From the IMG/VR virus record IMGVR_UViG_3300038405_000239, positions 1-22,248 of that record: a stretch of DNA of 22,248 bases; one strand, given 5' to 3'. Positions 1 through 6,527 of this stretch are shown piece after piece. The DNA is from a virus. Numbering within the stretch: the stretch's first letter is position 1; each line of letters begins with the position of its first letter. The notes beneath the pieces were generated by a model. The model had not been told where the DNA came from. It saw only the letters and a program-made list of their open reading frames with translations, and ran no database searches. The position numbers and the translations under genes were made by a program.

Positions 1-306
1 GGCAGCGGTGGCACCTCGGTCGACGTCTATGTCCAGACGTCGTTCGACGGCGGGGTGACCGCGGTCGATATCGCCAATCTGCATTTCACGACGGCCTCGG
101 CGCGCAAGGCCTTCAACGTCAGCGCGGTCACGCCGCAGCTGACCCCGGTGGCGCTGACCGATGGCGCGATCGCCAGCAATACCGTGCAGGACGGGCTCGT
201 CGGCCCGCGCATCCGGCTCAAATACACCTCGAGCGGCACCTATGCCGGCGGCACGAGTTTGCAGGTCGACGCCCACTCGATCGACATCCCTGCCTATCCG
301 CTGTGA
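1..306 (+). CDS. Phage structural protein, C-terminal part (5' end outside window)
   Basis: The reading frame is open from base 1 to the TGA at 304-306, so this is the last 101 residues of a longer gene. An internal GTG at 55 is unlikely to be the start, because coding-like sequence (a VDVYVQTSFDGG stretch) continues upstream of it. The visible part alternates short beta-strand-like segments with Gly/Thr/Ser turns and has no membrane segment or cysteine. Proteins of this style commonly lie between the major capsid gene and the gp6-like connector in alphaproteobacterial prophages, and the next gene here is such a connector. A capsid decoration or minor head role is therefore plausible, but this is inference from position. 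No catalytic motif is visible. Confidence 0.7.
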   Translation, partial: GSGGTSVDVYVQTSFDGGVTAVDIANLHFTTASARKAFNVSAVTPQLTPVALTDGAIASNTVQDGLVGPRIRLKYTSSGTYAGGTSLQVDAHSIDIPAYPL

Positions 307-497
307 CGGGCGCTCTGCTGGTCGTCTTCGGGCTCGGGCTCTTCTGCGGGATTTTGTGGCGCGCCTATGACCGTCTCCGTCATCACGTCAGTGCTGGTGC
401 CGGCGACGGTGCCGGCGGCACCGGCGAGCCAGTACGATCTGACCGACCTGGCGACGGTGCACGACGAATTGAAGATCGCGACGTCCGACACCAATAA
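303..497 (+). CDS. Possible small membrane peptide overlapping the connector gene
   Basis: A GTG at 303-305 overlaps the TGA of the preceding gene (GTGA), the coupling style used through this operon. The first ~20 residues form a convincing hydrophobic helix (TGALLVVFGLGLFCGILWRA) followed by basic residues, as in a membrane anchor with a cytoplasmic tail. The part after residue ~28 overlaps the connector gene in another frame and has the Arg/Gly-rich composition of a shadow frame. If real, it would fill the 60-base gap between the neighbours. It may equally be chance. I recognise no family. Confidence 0.25.
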   Translation: MTGALLVVFGLGLFCGILWRAYDRLRHHVSAGAGDGAGGTGEPVRSDRPGDGARRIEDRDVRHQ

Positions 498-1257
498 CGA
501 TGCCTGGCTCAGCCGCGCCATTACGCAGGCCTCGACGGCGATCCGGCTCTACTGCAAGCAGCCGTTCCAGATCGAGATGATTTCCGACCTGCTGCACATC
601 CAGCAGGACCCCTACCCCTACCAGACGCCGGGCGGGGTGGCACCGTTGCAGCTGAGCCGCTTCCCGGTGGTCAATATGACGACGGTGCTGACCTCGGCCG
701 ACACGCCCTCGGGCCAGGTGTTGCCGTTTGCCGCGACCACCGGGGCCGCGGCAAGTCAGCCGATATCGGGGCTCAACATCCCGCCGGGGGCGACGATTAC
801 CGCCGTGACGCCGACGACTGTAACGATCTCGGCGCCGATCGGCGGCGACATTCCGCCCGCGACCCCGATCACCTTTGGGCTCGGCGTCGCGCAGACGATC
901 GCACTCGGCACGACGCAGGCGATGGTGCTCAACAGCGACTATGCGCTCGACCCGGTGCATGGCCAGCTGCTGCGCCTCGACCCGTTTACCGGGGTGGCGA
1001 CGATCTGGGAGGCATTGCCGGTGACCGCCAATTACAGCGCCGGCTATGCGGCTGTGCCGCCCGACGTCGTCGAGGCGACGTTGCGGCTGGTGGTCGGGCG
1101 CTGGTTTCAGCGCGGTGTCGACCCGAGCCTGCGCTCGCTCGAACAGCCCGGGGTCGGCACCAAGACCTGGTGGGTCGGTGGGCCGCCCAAATCGGGGGCG
1201 ATCCCCGAGGAGATCGCCGGGCTGCTCGACGCCTATCGCGTCCCCAGCGCCATCTGA
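367..1257 (+). CDS. Head-tail connector (HK97 gp6-like) with an inserted beta domain
   Basis: The 296-residue product has the layout of gp6-like connectors, which form the ring beneath the portal. Residues ~24-70 hold the helical signature (DLATVHDELKIATSDTN, then a helix ending in RLYCKQPF). The C-terminal ~70 residues resume with a helix on which lies VEATLRLVVGRWFQRG. Family members are often about 100-200 residues, so this one is long. The excess is mostly an insertion at residues ~115-171 that reads as a small beta domain (PPGATITAV, TVTISAP). A similar insertion occurs in the tail-terminator-like protein at 3469. ATG 367 is the only usable start, because the frame is closed by the TGA at 304 with no alternative between. 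No clear ribosome binding site is visible. Confidence 0.75.
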   Translation: MTVSVITSVLVPATVPAAPASQYDLTDLATVHDELKIATSDTNNDAWLSRAITQASTAIRLYCKQPFQIEMISDLLHIQQDPYPYQTPGGVAPLQLSRFPVVNMTTVLTSADTPSGQVLPFAATTGAAASQPISGLNIPPGATITAVTPTTVTISAPIGGDIPPATPITFGLGVAQTIALGTTQAMVLNSDYALDPVHGQLLRLDPFTGVATIWEALPVTANYSAGYAAVPPDVVEATLRLVVGRWFQRGVDPSLRSLEQPGVGTKTWWVGGPPKSGAIPEEIAGLLDAYRVPSAI

Positions 1258-1271
1258 CGAGAGGCAAATCG

Positions 1272-1742
1272 ATGCTGTTATCCCGTGCGGCGATCGCCGC
1301 GGCGGCGCTGCTGGCCTGCATCGGCTCGGCGCAGGCGCAATACACGGTGAGCCCGGCGGCCGGCTCGAGCTGGCCGGTCTCGGGCTCGCTCGGCAGCTCG
1401 CTCGGCACCTCGGGCGGCTGGACGACAACGATCCAGGGGGCGCTGTCGACGACCGTGCAGTCGGTCAAGTCATCGGCCGGGCAATTGGGCCGGGTCTATT
1501 GCTACAACCCCAATGCCTCGGTTGCCTATGTGCAGATCTTCAATGCGACGACCGGCAATGTGACGCTCGGCAGCACGACGCCGACCGATTTTGTGCCGAT
1601 CGCCGCGACCGCGACCGGCGGCTGGGCCAAATCGCCGGTTGGCGACCAGTACTCGACCGCGATCTCGGTGGCGGCGACGACGACCTATAACGGCTCGACC
1701 GCACCGGGCACGGCGCTCCCCTGCAGCTTCGATTACAACTGA
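1272..1742 (+). CDS. Exported beta-sandwich phage protein with signal peptide
   Basis: Start ATG 1272 follows a GAGAGG ribosome site at 1259-1264. It gives a 156-residue protein beginning with a textbook Sec signal peptide: basic start (MLLSR), hydrophobic core (AAIAAAALLACIG) and cleavage site SAQA before QYTV. The mature part is Ser/Thr/Gly-rich with a beta-strand pattern (RVYCYNPNASVAYVQIFN, VTLGSTTPTDFVPI). This pattern resembles small phage beta-sandwich proteins that normally lack a signal. Two cysteines remain in the mature chain, near the middle and near the C-terminus, and could form a disulfide after export. The gene lies between the connector and the gp10-like gene and overlaps the next gene by one base (TGATG). 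An exact function cannot be assigned. Export of a protein encoded among head-tail genes is unusual. Confidence 0.7.
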   Translation: MLLSRAAIAAAALLACIGSAQAQYTVSPAAGSSWPVSGSLGSSLGTSGGWTTTIQGALSTTVQSVKSSAGQLGRVYCYNPNASVAYVQIFNATTGNVTLGSTTPTDFVPIAATATGGWAKSPVGDQYSTAISVAATTTYNGSTAPGTALPCSFDYN

Positions 1743-2659
1743 TGCTCCGAGCGCTCTTCGCACTGGCGCTGTTGGCGCTGGCGCACCAGGCGGCGGCGCA
1801 GGTCCCGCTGGTCGGCGCCGAGCGCCCGGCCGGCGGCGGCTACACCGGGCCGGGCGACATCGTCTCCGGCGCCACGGCCTGGTACGGGCTGCGCGCCTAT
1901 AGCGCCGCGATCGTCAACGCCGGGACCCAAGCGCTAGTCAGCCTGCGCCGCGCCAGCGACAGCCACACCTGCGACATCATCGTTTCGGCGTCGGGCGGGC
2001 TCGGCAAAACCGCCAACTGCTCGACCGGCGGCGACAACGGCACCGCGGTCGCGACCTGGTGCAACAGCACGACGTGCTATGTAACCATGGCCTACGATCA
2101 GAGCGGCAATGGCTTCAACCTGGCGCAAGCGACAACGGGCAACCAGCCACAGCTCGCTTTCTCGTGCATTGGGTCGCTGCCGTGCCTCGAGCGGCCGCTT
2201 GCTGCGGCGACGTACCTGGCGGGGTCATATGCAGGGCTCGCGATCTCGGCGCCGCAGTCATTCTCCGCTGTCGTCAACGTCTACAACACAGCGAACGCGG
2301 ATTTTATCTGCGCGTCGGAAACAACCGCGAATGGCATTTCAAATGCCTCCAGCAGCAACGAATTCTCGGTCAGCGGCGCCAATTCATACGTCACCAGCGG
2401 CGCTGAGACGTCAGGGGTGGCTCATGCGATCCAGGGCGATGTGAACGGCGCTTCCACCTTCATAAATGTTGACGGCACAACAACCACGGGCAGCACGACA
2501 AGCCGGTCAACGAGCGGCGACTTCGCCATCAACGGGGCCGGGAATGTGGTCGATTATATCGGCGAGTGCGGCATGTGGCCCCTGGCGTTTACGTCGACGC
2601 AAGCCGGCAATCTTTGCCACAACCAATATCAATATTGGGGCACCTCGACATCGTGCTGA
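1742..2659 (+). CDS. Exported Cys-rich lectin-like protein (arabinofuranosidase-B/LamG-like fold)
   Basis: The 305-residue product starts at the ATG overlapping the previous stop (TGATG). A signal peptide (MLRALFALALLALAHQAAA, cleavage before QVPL) is followed by a region resembling the beta-sandwich of the arabinofuranosidase-B-like and LamG-like families. The visible hallmarks are ATAWYGLRAYS near residue 45, VSLRRASDSHTCDI near 66 and the signature YDQSGNGFNLAQATTGNQP near 118-136. These domains bind glycans, and many phages carry them in adhesins. Ten cysteines are present, unusual for a cytoplasmically assembled phage protein but natural for an exported disulfide-bonded one. I see no obvious catalytic motif, so binding is more likely than hydrolysis. 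The last third has somewhat lower GC than its neighbours. Role is inferred. Confidence 0.7.
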   Translation: MLRALFALALLALAHQAAAQVPLVGAERPAGGGYTGPGDIVSGATAWYGLRAYSAAIVNAGTQALVSLRRASDSHTCDIIVSASGGLGKTANCSTGGDNGTAVATWCNSTTCYVTMAYDQSGNGFNLAQATTGNQPQLAFSCIGSLPCLERPLAAATYLAGSYAGLAISAPQSFSAVVNVYNTANADFICASETTANGISNASSSNEFSVSGANSYVTSGAETSGVAHAIQGDVNGASTFINVDGTTTTGSTTSRSTSGDFAINGAGNVVDYIGECGMWPLAFTSTQAGNLCHNQYQYWGTSTSC

Positions 2660-2662
2660 GCC

Positions 2663-3151
2663 ATGCAGTTTACGCTCGACATTGACGGCGACCGCCGCGT
2701 CGATGTGCGGCTGCAGGAATTCCCGGAGGCGGCGCGCGGTGCGCTCGCACGCCGCATCGACGCGCTCGCCGGCGAGCTCTTGAGCCGGGTGCTGGGTGCG
2801 GAGCCCAAGCGTACCGGCAAATTGGCGGGCGAGACCGGCAAGTCGCCAGTCCAGAACCGCCCCGATTTTGTCCGCGCCAGTGTGCGCGTCGCCGCCAAGG
2901 ACGGTGCCGACGCGCGCAAGGCCGGGGCGCTCGAATATGGTGCCAGCAAGCCGGCGGCGGTGCCGAGCCACACAGTGCGGCTGACCCACGTCTTCAGCCG
3001 CCAGATCGCCCCGCTCGATGTCGTTGTCGCGGCCTATCGGCGGCCGATGAATATGGCGGCGCGGCGCTATCTGCGCGGGCCCTTGGACACAATGCGCGGC
3101 GACATCCGCGACGCTTTGCACGAGGCCATCGAGGAGGCATTGGGGGCATGA
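2663..3151 (+). CDS. HK97 gp10-like head-tail joining / tail completion protein
   Basis: The 162-residue protein has the features of the HK97 gp10-like family, neck proteins that join the connector to the tail. It has an N-terminal alpha-helical segment with basic residues (ALARRIDALAGELLSRVLG), a central RTGKLAGETGKS-type loop, the family-typical ALEYGASKPAAVPSHT segment at ~90-105 and a C-terminal helix (DIRDALHEAIEEALGA). Length matches the family. It starts 3 bases after the exported lectin-like gene and overlaps the next gene by four bases (ATGA), consistent with translational coupling. It contains no cysteine. Confidence 0.75.
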   Translation: MQFTLDIDGDRRVDVRLQEFPEAARGALARRIDALAGELLSRVLGAEPKRTGKLAGETGKSPVQNRPDFVRASVRVAAKDGADARKAGALEYGASKPAAVPSHTVRLTHVFSRQIAPLDVVVAAYRRPMNMAARRYLRGPLDTMRGDIRDALHEAIEEALGA

Positions 3152-3468
3152 CGGAACGGCTGACGGTCGAGGAAAAGCTATTGCGCAAGCTGCCGCCCGG
3201 CATGATCGCCGACGAGGCGCTGGACCTCAAGGAGCGGATCGAGGCGCTCAAGGGCGAGCTGGTCCGCCGCGGGCTGACGCGCGCCGAGGGTGCCGCCGGC
3301 AGGGTGACCCTGTCGCCGCCAGGCGAGCAGGACCGCACCGACCGCCGGCTGCTGCTCGGCGTGCTCGGTATCGGCGAGGCCGAATTTGTCTCGCGGTTTA
3401 CGCACAAGGTGCAGACCGATTGGCGGCTGACGGTCAGCCGCAAGCGCAGCTTCCAGCGCGCCGCCTAA
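3148..3468 (+). CDS. Small phage protein of unknown function in the neck/tail-terminator region
   Basis: The 106-residue product overlaps the gp10-like gene by ATGA and is directly followed by the next start. Residues 1-45 form charged amphipathic helices (VEEKLLRKLPPG, ALDLKERIEALKGELVRRG) with coiled-coil potential. The C-terminal half is basic (TDWRLTVSRKRSF). There is no signal peptide, membrane segment or cysteine. Position between gp10-like and tail-terminator-like genes suggests a minor structural or assembly protein, but I do not recognise a family. Coding is supported by the tight packing on both sides and by codon use like its neighbours. Confidence 0.6.
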   Translation: MTERLTVEEKLLRKLPPGMIADEALDLKERIEALKGELVRRGLTRAEGAAGRVTLSPPGEQDRTDRRLLLGVLGIGEAEFVSRFTHKVQTDWRLTVSRKRSFQRAA

Positions 3469-4149
3469 ATGGCGCAGCCGCGGCTCGCGCGCGAGCCGAT
3501 CCTGACGGCACTCTACAATCTGCTGGTGCCGGGGCTGACGGCGTCGTTTTTTGCCACGGTCAGCAGCGGCAGCGCAGTGTTGACCGGGGTCAGCGCGATT
3601 GCCGGCAATCTGTGGCAGGGGCTGCCATTGTTTGGGCCGGGGCTCGCGCCGGGAACCTACATCCAGGCCATTGGCGCCGGAACGGTAACGATGACCCTGC
3701 CGGCGGCCGCCTCCTCGGCGGGCGAGGTGCAGATCACCTCGGGTCTGCAGACCAGCGGCCGGCGGCTGCAGCCATGGGGCGAGGTCGCGGCCCAGCCGGC
3801 ATTGTTTCTGCGCCACATTGGCGACGAGTTTCTGCCGCGGCGGCCGCGGCTGCCGGGGCGGGTCGAGATCGAGGCCGAGATCTGGCTCTATTCCGCCGGC
3901 GGCGACGATGTCGATGTCGCCCCGGAGATAGCACTCAATTACCTGATCGATGCCGTCGCCGAGCTGATCGAGCCCCAGGGTGCCACGGAAACCCAGACCC
4001 TGGGCGTGCCGGCGCTGGTCACGCATTGCTGGCTCGACGGCAAGGCTGCACTCTACCCGGGCGATCTCGGCGGCTCGGCGATCGCCGTGCTGCCGGTCAA
4101 GATTTTAGTGCCCGGTGTGAGCCCGACCGGCGGCCCCAACCGCGGCTAG
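3469..4149 (+). CDS. Tail terminator-like protein with an inserted beta domain
   Basis: Start ATG 3469 directly follows the previous stop. The 226-residue protein begins with a helix typical of tail terminators (REPILTALYNLLVPG) and ends with an alternating beta/alpha region (PRLPGRVEIEAEIWLYSAG, ALNYLIDAVAELIEP, then AIAVLPVKILVP). This is the general plan of proteins that cap the tail tube and meet the head. Residues ~25-92 interrupt the fold with a Gly/Thr-rich beta module (LAPGTYIQAIGAGTVTMTLP). It resembles the insertion in the connector at 367. The identification rests on position just upstream of the tail tube gene and on fold pattern, not on strong sequence identity. Confidence 0.6.
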   Translation: MAQPRLAREPILTALYNLLVPGLTASFFATVSSGSAVLTGVSAIAGNLWQGLPLFGPGLAPGTYIQAIGAGTVTMTLPAAASSAGEVQITSGLQTSGRRLQPWGEVAAQPALFLRHIGDEFLPRRPRLPGRVEIEAEIWLYSAGGDDVDVAPEIALNYLIDAVAELIEPQGATETQTLGVPALVTHCWLDGKAALYPGDLGGSAIAVLPVKILVPGVSPTGGPNRG

Positions 4150-4171
4150 AAGACCTCGTTTTCGACTCGGT

Positions 4172-4222
4172 TTGCCCCAGGCGCCGCTTGGGCAACGGCA
4201 TCACGCAGCGTCGTGACGACGC
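4172..4222 (+). promoter_or_regulatory. Two small hairpins in the leader of the tail tube gene
   Basis: The 103-base gap before the major tail gene holds two inverted repeats: TTGCCC (4172-4177) with GGGCAA (4190-4195), and GCGTCG (4208-4213) with CGACGC (4217-4222) around a TGA loop. No T-run follows either. They could stabilise the 5' end of the tail-tube message or moderate read-through. This gap is one of the few real spacers in the forward operon. No convincing promoter was found in it. Confidence 0.3.
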
Positions 4223-4252
4223 GGCATTCCCTAGAGATGGAGCGCCCATTTA

Positions 4253-4987
4253 ATGGCTTCCGCTTATTCGCAACAGATCGGCTTTGCCGCCGGCATCATG
4301 GTGGCGACCGCGGTCAACGACATTGTCCCGATCCGCTTTGGCATCCTGCAGGACGCCTCGATCGAGTACCGGCCGGAGACCAAGTCGCTGTTTGGCCAGA
4401 ACCGCTATGCCTTCGCACTGGCGCAGGGCAAGACCCAGGTGACCATCAAGGCGAAATTCGCCGGCATTCGGGGTCTGCTTTACAATAAATTCATGTTTGG
4501 CGGCACCGTGACGTCAGGCAGCGAAACGTTGTTTGTCGACTCGGAATCGCACACCTATGCGACCTCGGTCGCGGTGACCAATTCCAGTCTCTTCCGCGCC
4601 GATGAGGGTGTCACCGACCTGACCACCGGCAACCCATTGCTGGCGGTTGCCTCGAGCCCGGCGGTGGGCCAGTACTCTGTCAGCGCCGGCACCTATACGT
4701 TCAATGCCGGGCAGACCGGCACCGCGCTGATCAGCTATACCTATACCGCCGCACAGGGCCAGCGGACCGCGTTTGGCAACCCGCAGATGGGTAGCCAGCC
4801 GTTTTTCAGCGTCGTGCTGAACCAGCCCTATGACGGCCGGCAGCAGACCTGGGAATTCAACCGCTGCATTGCCGACCGGTTCATGGTCCCGACCCGGCTC
4901 GACGATTTCATCATCAACGAATTTGACATTATCGCGAGCGCCGACCCGAGCGGCAATTTGGGCTACTGCTCGACGGATATTTCCTAA
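4253..4987 (+). CDS. Major tail tube protein
   Basis: The 244-residue protein follows a GGAG ribosome site at 4239-4242 and has the properties of siphovirus tail tube proteins. The N-terminal half contains long beta strands (DASIEYRPETKSLFGQN, TQVTIKAKFAGIRGLLYNKFMFG). The central region (~95-180) is rich in Ser/Thr/Gly and includes the pattern TYTFNAGQTGTALISYTYT, typical of phage major tail proteins with an Ig-like insertion. The C-terminus (RLDDFIINEFDIIASADPSG) closes the barrel. The neighbours fit: a tail-terminator-like gene upstream and frameshifted chaperones downstream. It has its own leader and a strong hairpin after the stop, consistent with separate control of an abundant product. 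Confidence 0.8.
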   Translation: MASAYSQQIGFAAGIMVATAVNDIVPIRFGILQDASIEYRPETKSLFGQNRYAFALAQGKTQVTIKAKFAGIRGLLYNKFMFGGTVTSGSETLFVDSESHTYATSVAVTNSSLFRADEGVTDLTTGNPLLAVASSPAVGQYSVSAGTYTFNAGQTGTALISYTYTAAQGQRTAFGNPQMGSQPFFSVVLNQPYDGRQQTWEFNRCIADRFMVPTRLDDFIINEFDIIASADPSGNLGYCSTDIS

Positions 4988-4993
4988 CCGCAG

Positions 4994-5028
4994 TCCCCGG
5001 GCGGCTCGGTTGCGAGCCGACCCGGGGA
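4994..5028 (+). terminator. Strong stem-loop after the tail tube gene
   Basis: CCCCGGGCGGCTCG (4995-5008) pairs with CGAGCCGACCCGGGG (5013-5027) with one bulged A at 5020 and a GTTG loop. A flanking T-A pair (4994/5028) extends it to about 15 base pairs. It starts only 7 bases after the tail-tube stop and ends just before the chaperone ribosome site. There is no T-run, so it is better read as a partial terminator or a 3' stabiliser that lets tail tube mRNA exceed chaperone mRNA than as a complete intrinsic terminator. Confidence 0.5.
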
Positions 5029-5047
5029 TCCATTCAAGGGGGTGATT

Positions 5048-5461
5048 GTGGATCTGCCGAAAGTACGCATCGGCGGCGAGGACATCGTCCTGCCGGCGAT
5101 CATGAATTTCACCACATTGGAGCGCGCCTGGCCGGCATTGCAGGCGCTCGACGATGCGCCCGACCATGTCGCCCGGGTGGCGCGCAGCCTGGCGTTCCTC
5201 GCCCAGGTGCTGCTCGAAACCCGGCCCGATCTCTCTCTGCCGGAGCTCAAAAAGCGGGTCCGGGTGCAGCGCTTTGACCCCGACAGCGGCGAGCCGGTCG
5301 AGGTCGACGAGCGCCCGGGGGTTATCGCCGCCGTGCGCCAGCTTTGCATCGCCTCTGGGCTGATCTCAAAAAACCCGCCCCGGCCGGAGGAGGAGGGCTC
5401 GACTCCGGCGGACCACCCGATGACGGGCCCCTCGCCAGAGGCGATTTCGGCTACCTCGTAG
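5048..5461 (+). CDS. Tail assembly chaperone, short (G-like) product
   Basis: I place the start at GTG 5048, because AAGGGGG at 5036-5042 is then an ideal ribosome site 5 bases upstream. The alternative GTG at 5042 overlaps it. The 137-residue product is a helical, charged cytosolic protein. Its first part is beta/helical (LPKVRIGGEDIVLPAIMNFTT) and its middle is helical (ALDDAPDHVARVARSLAFLA). It ends in an acidic, Pro-rich tail after residue ~110. Such proteins sit between tail tube and tape measure genes and coat the tape measure during tail assembly. The frame contains a slippery heptamer near its end that yields a longer fusion product. Confidence 0.8.
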   Translation: MDLPKVRIGGEDIVLPAIMNFTTLERAWPALQALDDAPDHVARVARSLAFLAQVLLETRPDLSLPELKKRVRVQRFDPDSGEPVEVDERPGVIAAVRQLCIASGLISKNPPRPEEEGSTPADHPMTGPSPEAISATS

Positions 5462-5763
5462 CCGAGCTCGCCGCCGCCGGCATCATGGGCGGCGACCCGC
5501 AGGCGATCTGGCAGCGCGGCACCCTGCCGATGTATTACGCTCTGCAGCGCTATTGGGGCGACCATCCCCGGGTCGACCAGCTGGCCCGTGCCTATCTGCA
5601 AATCCCTCCCCGCTACACCCCGCCGCCCGCGGCCGACGGCACGCCGGCCGCTCCCCCGCTCGACTGGTCGTTGCTCGACGACCCGCAGCCCTTTGCGCCG
5701 GTGCGCCCGCGCCAGATGCGTAAGATCGACGACGAGCTGCGCGAGCGCTTTCCGGCACGATGA
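5048..5763 (+). CDS. Tail assembly chaperone, long (GT-like) product made by -1 frameshift
   Basis: At 5368-5374 ribosomes can slip back one base. The first 109 residues of the short chaperone then continue into the -1 frame, entering as PAPAGGGGLDSGG and ending at the TGA at 5761-5763, for about 238 residues. The downstream domain is well formed (GDFGYLVAELAAAG, GDPQAIWQRGTLPMYYALQRYW) and typical of T-like extensions that contact the tape measure. The -1 frame has no credible own ribosome site or start: the ATG at 5344 lies inside the zero-frame gene, upstream of the slip site. The stop overlaps the HNH start (ATGA). The fraction of ribosomes that slip cannot be judged from sequence. Confidence 0.85.
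5368..5374 (+). promoter_or_regulatory. -1 programmed frameshift slippery site A AAA AAC
   Basis: The heptamer AAAAAAC is read in the zero frame as tcA AAA AAC, the canonical X XXY YYZ arrangement. The downstream sequence is G+C-rich (CCGCCCCGGCCGGAGGAGG), giving scope for a stimulatory hairpin (CCGGCC and GGCC-type pairings). GGAGGAGG beyond the slip site resembles an internal Shine-Dalgarno sequence, but it lies 3' of the slip site, whereas stimulatory ones act from upstream. Position near the end of the short chaperone gene is where lambda-like G/GT sites lie. Confidence 0.85.
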
Positions 5764-6053
5764 CCAGCTACTACGACACCCGGCACTGGCGCGCGCTGCG
5801 CCGTGCGGCACTGATGCGCGACCGCGGGCATTGCACCGCGCCCGGCTGCACCGCCCCCGCCGACGTGGTCGACCACATTACCACACGCCCGCGTGTGCCC
5901 TACGCCACCGACGCCGACCGGCTCGACAATCTGCGCTCGCTGTGCGGCCCGCACGACCGCCAGATCAAGGAGCTCGCCTCGGGTGCCAGGCGGCGCGGCG
6001 GCATGCCGCGGCGCGGCTGCGACGCCGACGGCTGGCCTCTTGGCCTCGATTAA
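5760..6053 (+). CDS. HNH endonuclease (small phage type)
   Basis: The 97-residue protein begins in an ATGA overlap with the chaperone fusion. It shows the compact HNH pattern: helical start (YYDTRHWRALRRAALMRD), Cys25 and Cys30 (CTAPGC), the catalytic-type VVDHI with Asp38-His39, Asn57 in LDNLRSLCGPHD, then Cys62 and His65. The three cysteines and His65 suit a structural zinc, and His39/Asn57/His65 suit the beta-beta-alpha metal centre. Phage HNH proteins usually lie beside terminase and help packaging. This one is in the tail operon, so a homing or superinfection role, or simple relocation, is equally possible. All core residues are present, so it is likely active. Confidence 0.85.
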   Translation: MTSYYDTRHWRALRRAALMRDRGHCTAPGCTAPADVVDHITTRPRVPYATDADRLDNLRSLCGPHDRQIKELASGARRRGGMPRRGCDADGWPLGLD

Positions 6054-6069
6054 CGTCCGGCAATGGCGG

Positions 6070-6270
6070 CTAGCCGTGCAGCAGACGGTAGACCACTGAG
6101 GCGGCGCCGATCAGCGAACCGATGCCGGCGCCGACGCCGATAATCGGTGCCAGCCAACGGTCGCGGTCGAGCTTGCGCCGCTCCGCTTCGAGCTTGTGTG
6201 CCTCGGCGACAAATTTGCGGGTTTCTTCCAGCATGCGCTGGAGCTCGGCTTGCTGGCGCGGGTCACTCAT
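6070..6270 (-). CDS. Small coiled-coil membrane protein (moron cassette, last gene)
   Basis: The 66-residue product has a charged N-terminal helix at residues 3-40 (RQQAELQRMLEETRKFVAEA) with heptad spacing. A single hydrophobic segment follows (APIIGVGAGIGSLIGAASVVY) and a short tail (RLLHG). A GAGGG upstream on the reverse strand is a possible ribosome site. It is the last gene of a reverse-strand group of four within the forward tail operon. Topology suggests a cytoplasmic coiled coil anchored to the inner membrane. I do not recognise a named family, and it lacks enzymatic motifs. Confidence 0.6.
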   Translation of the reverse strand: MSDPRQQAELQRMLEETRKFVAEAHKLEAERRKLDRDRWLAPIIGVGAGIGSLIGAASVVYRLLHG

Positions 6271-6287
6271 TTGGGCCGCTATCCCTC

Positions 6288-6527
6288 TCAGTGCGGCGGC
6301 CAGAGATGCTGGACCGCGACCAGGATCGCCACCGCCGCTGCGACGATTGATCCGGTCCAGATTTTGAGGTCGCGAACGGCGATCGCCAGGTCATTTTTCG
6401 TTGCCACCAGATCCGCACCGGCCATAGCGTCGGCGATCGCCGCCGCCATGTCGCCGGCCTGCTTGGCTTCGAACCCGGCGGCCTCGAATTGGCGCGCCAG
6501 CTTCAGCGTGTCAAAGGGTGCCGCCAT
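6288..6527 (-). CDS. DUF1640-like coiled-coil membrane protein, copy 2
   Basis: The 79-residue protein starts with APFDTLKLARQFEAAGFE and continues with a helix and a VATKNDL segment. This is the FDTLKxAxxLxxAGxxxxQA...ATKxDL pattern of DUF1640 (CCDC90-like) proteins. A C-terminal hydrophobic helix (TGSIVAAAVAILVAVQHLW) anchors it in the membrane. The start overlaps the stop of the neighbouring paralogue (TGATG on the reverse strand). The first ~36 residues are nearly the same as in that paralogue, indicating recent tandem duplication, while the linker before the membrane helix has diverged. It is shorter than bacterial DUF1640 proteins generally. Biochemical role unknown. Confidence 0.65.
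   Translation of the reverse strand: MAAPFDTLKLARQFEAAGFEAKQAGDMAAAIADAMAGADLVATKNDLAIAVRDLKIWTGSIVAAAVAILVAVQHLWPPH

Noticed and set aside
388-1428. 346-codon open frame on the reverse strand
   Set aside because: Shadow of the connector and the signal-peptide gene; composition dominated by Arg and Pro.
5344-5763. Independent gene starting at ATG 5344
   Set aside because: The ATG lies upstream of the slippery site inside the zero-frame chaperone, and it lacks a ribosome site. The -1 frame is better explained as the frameshift extension.
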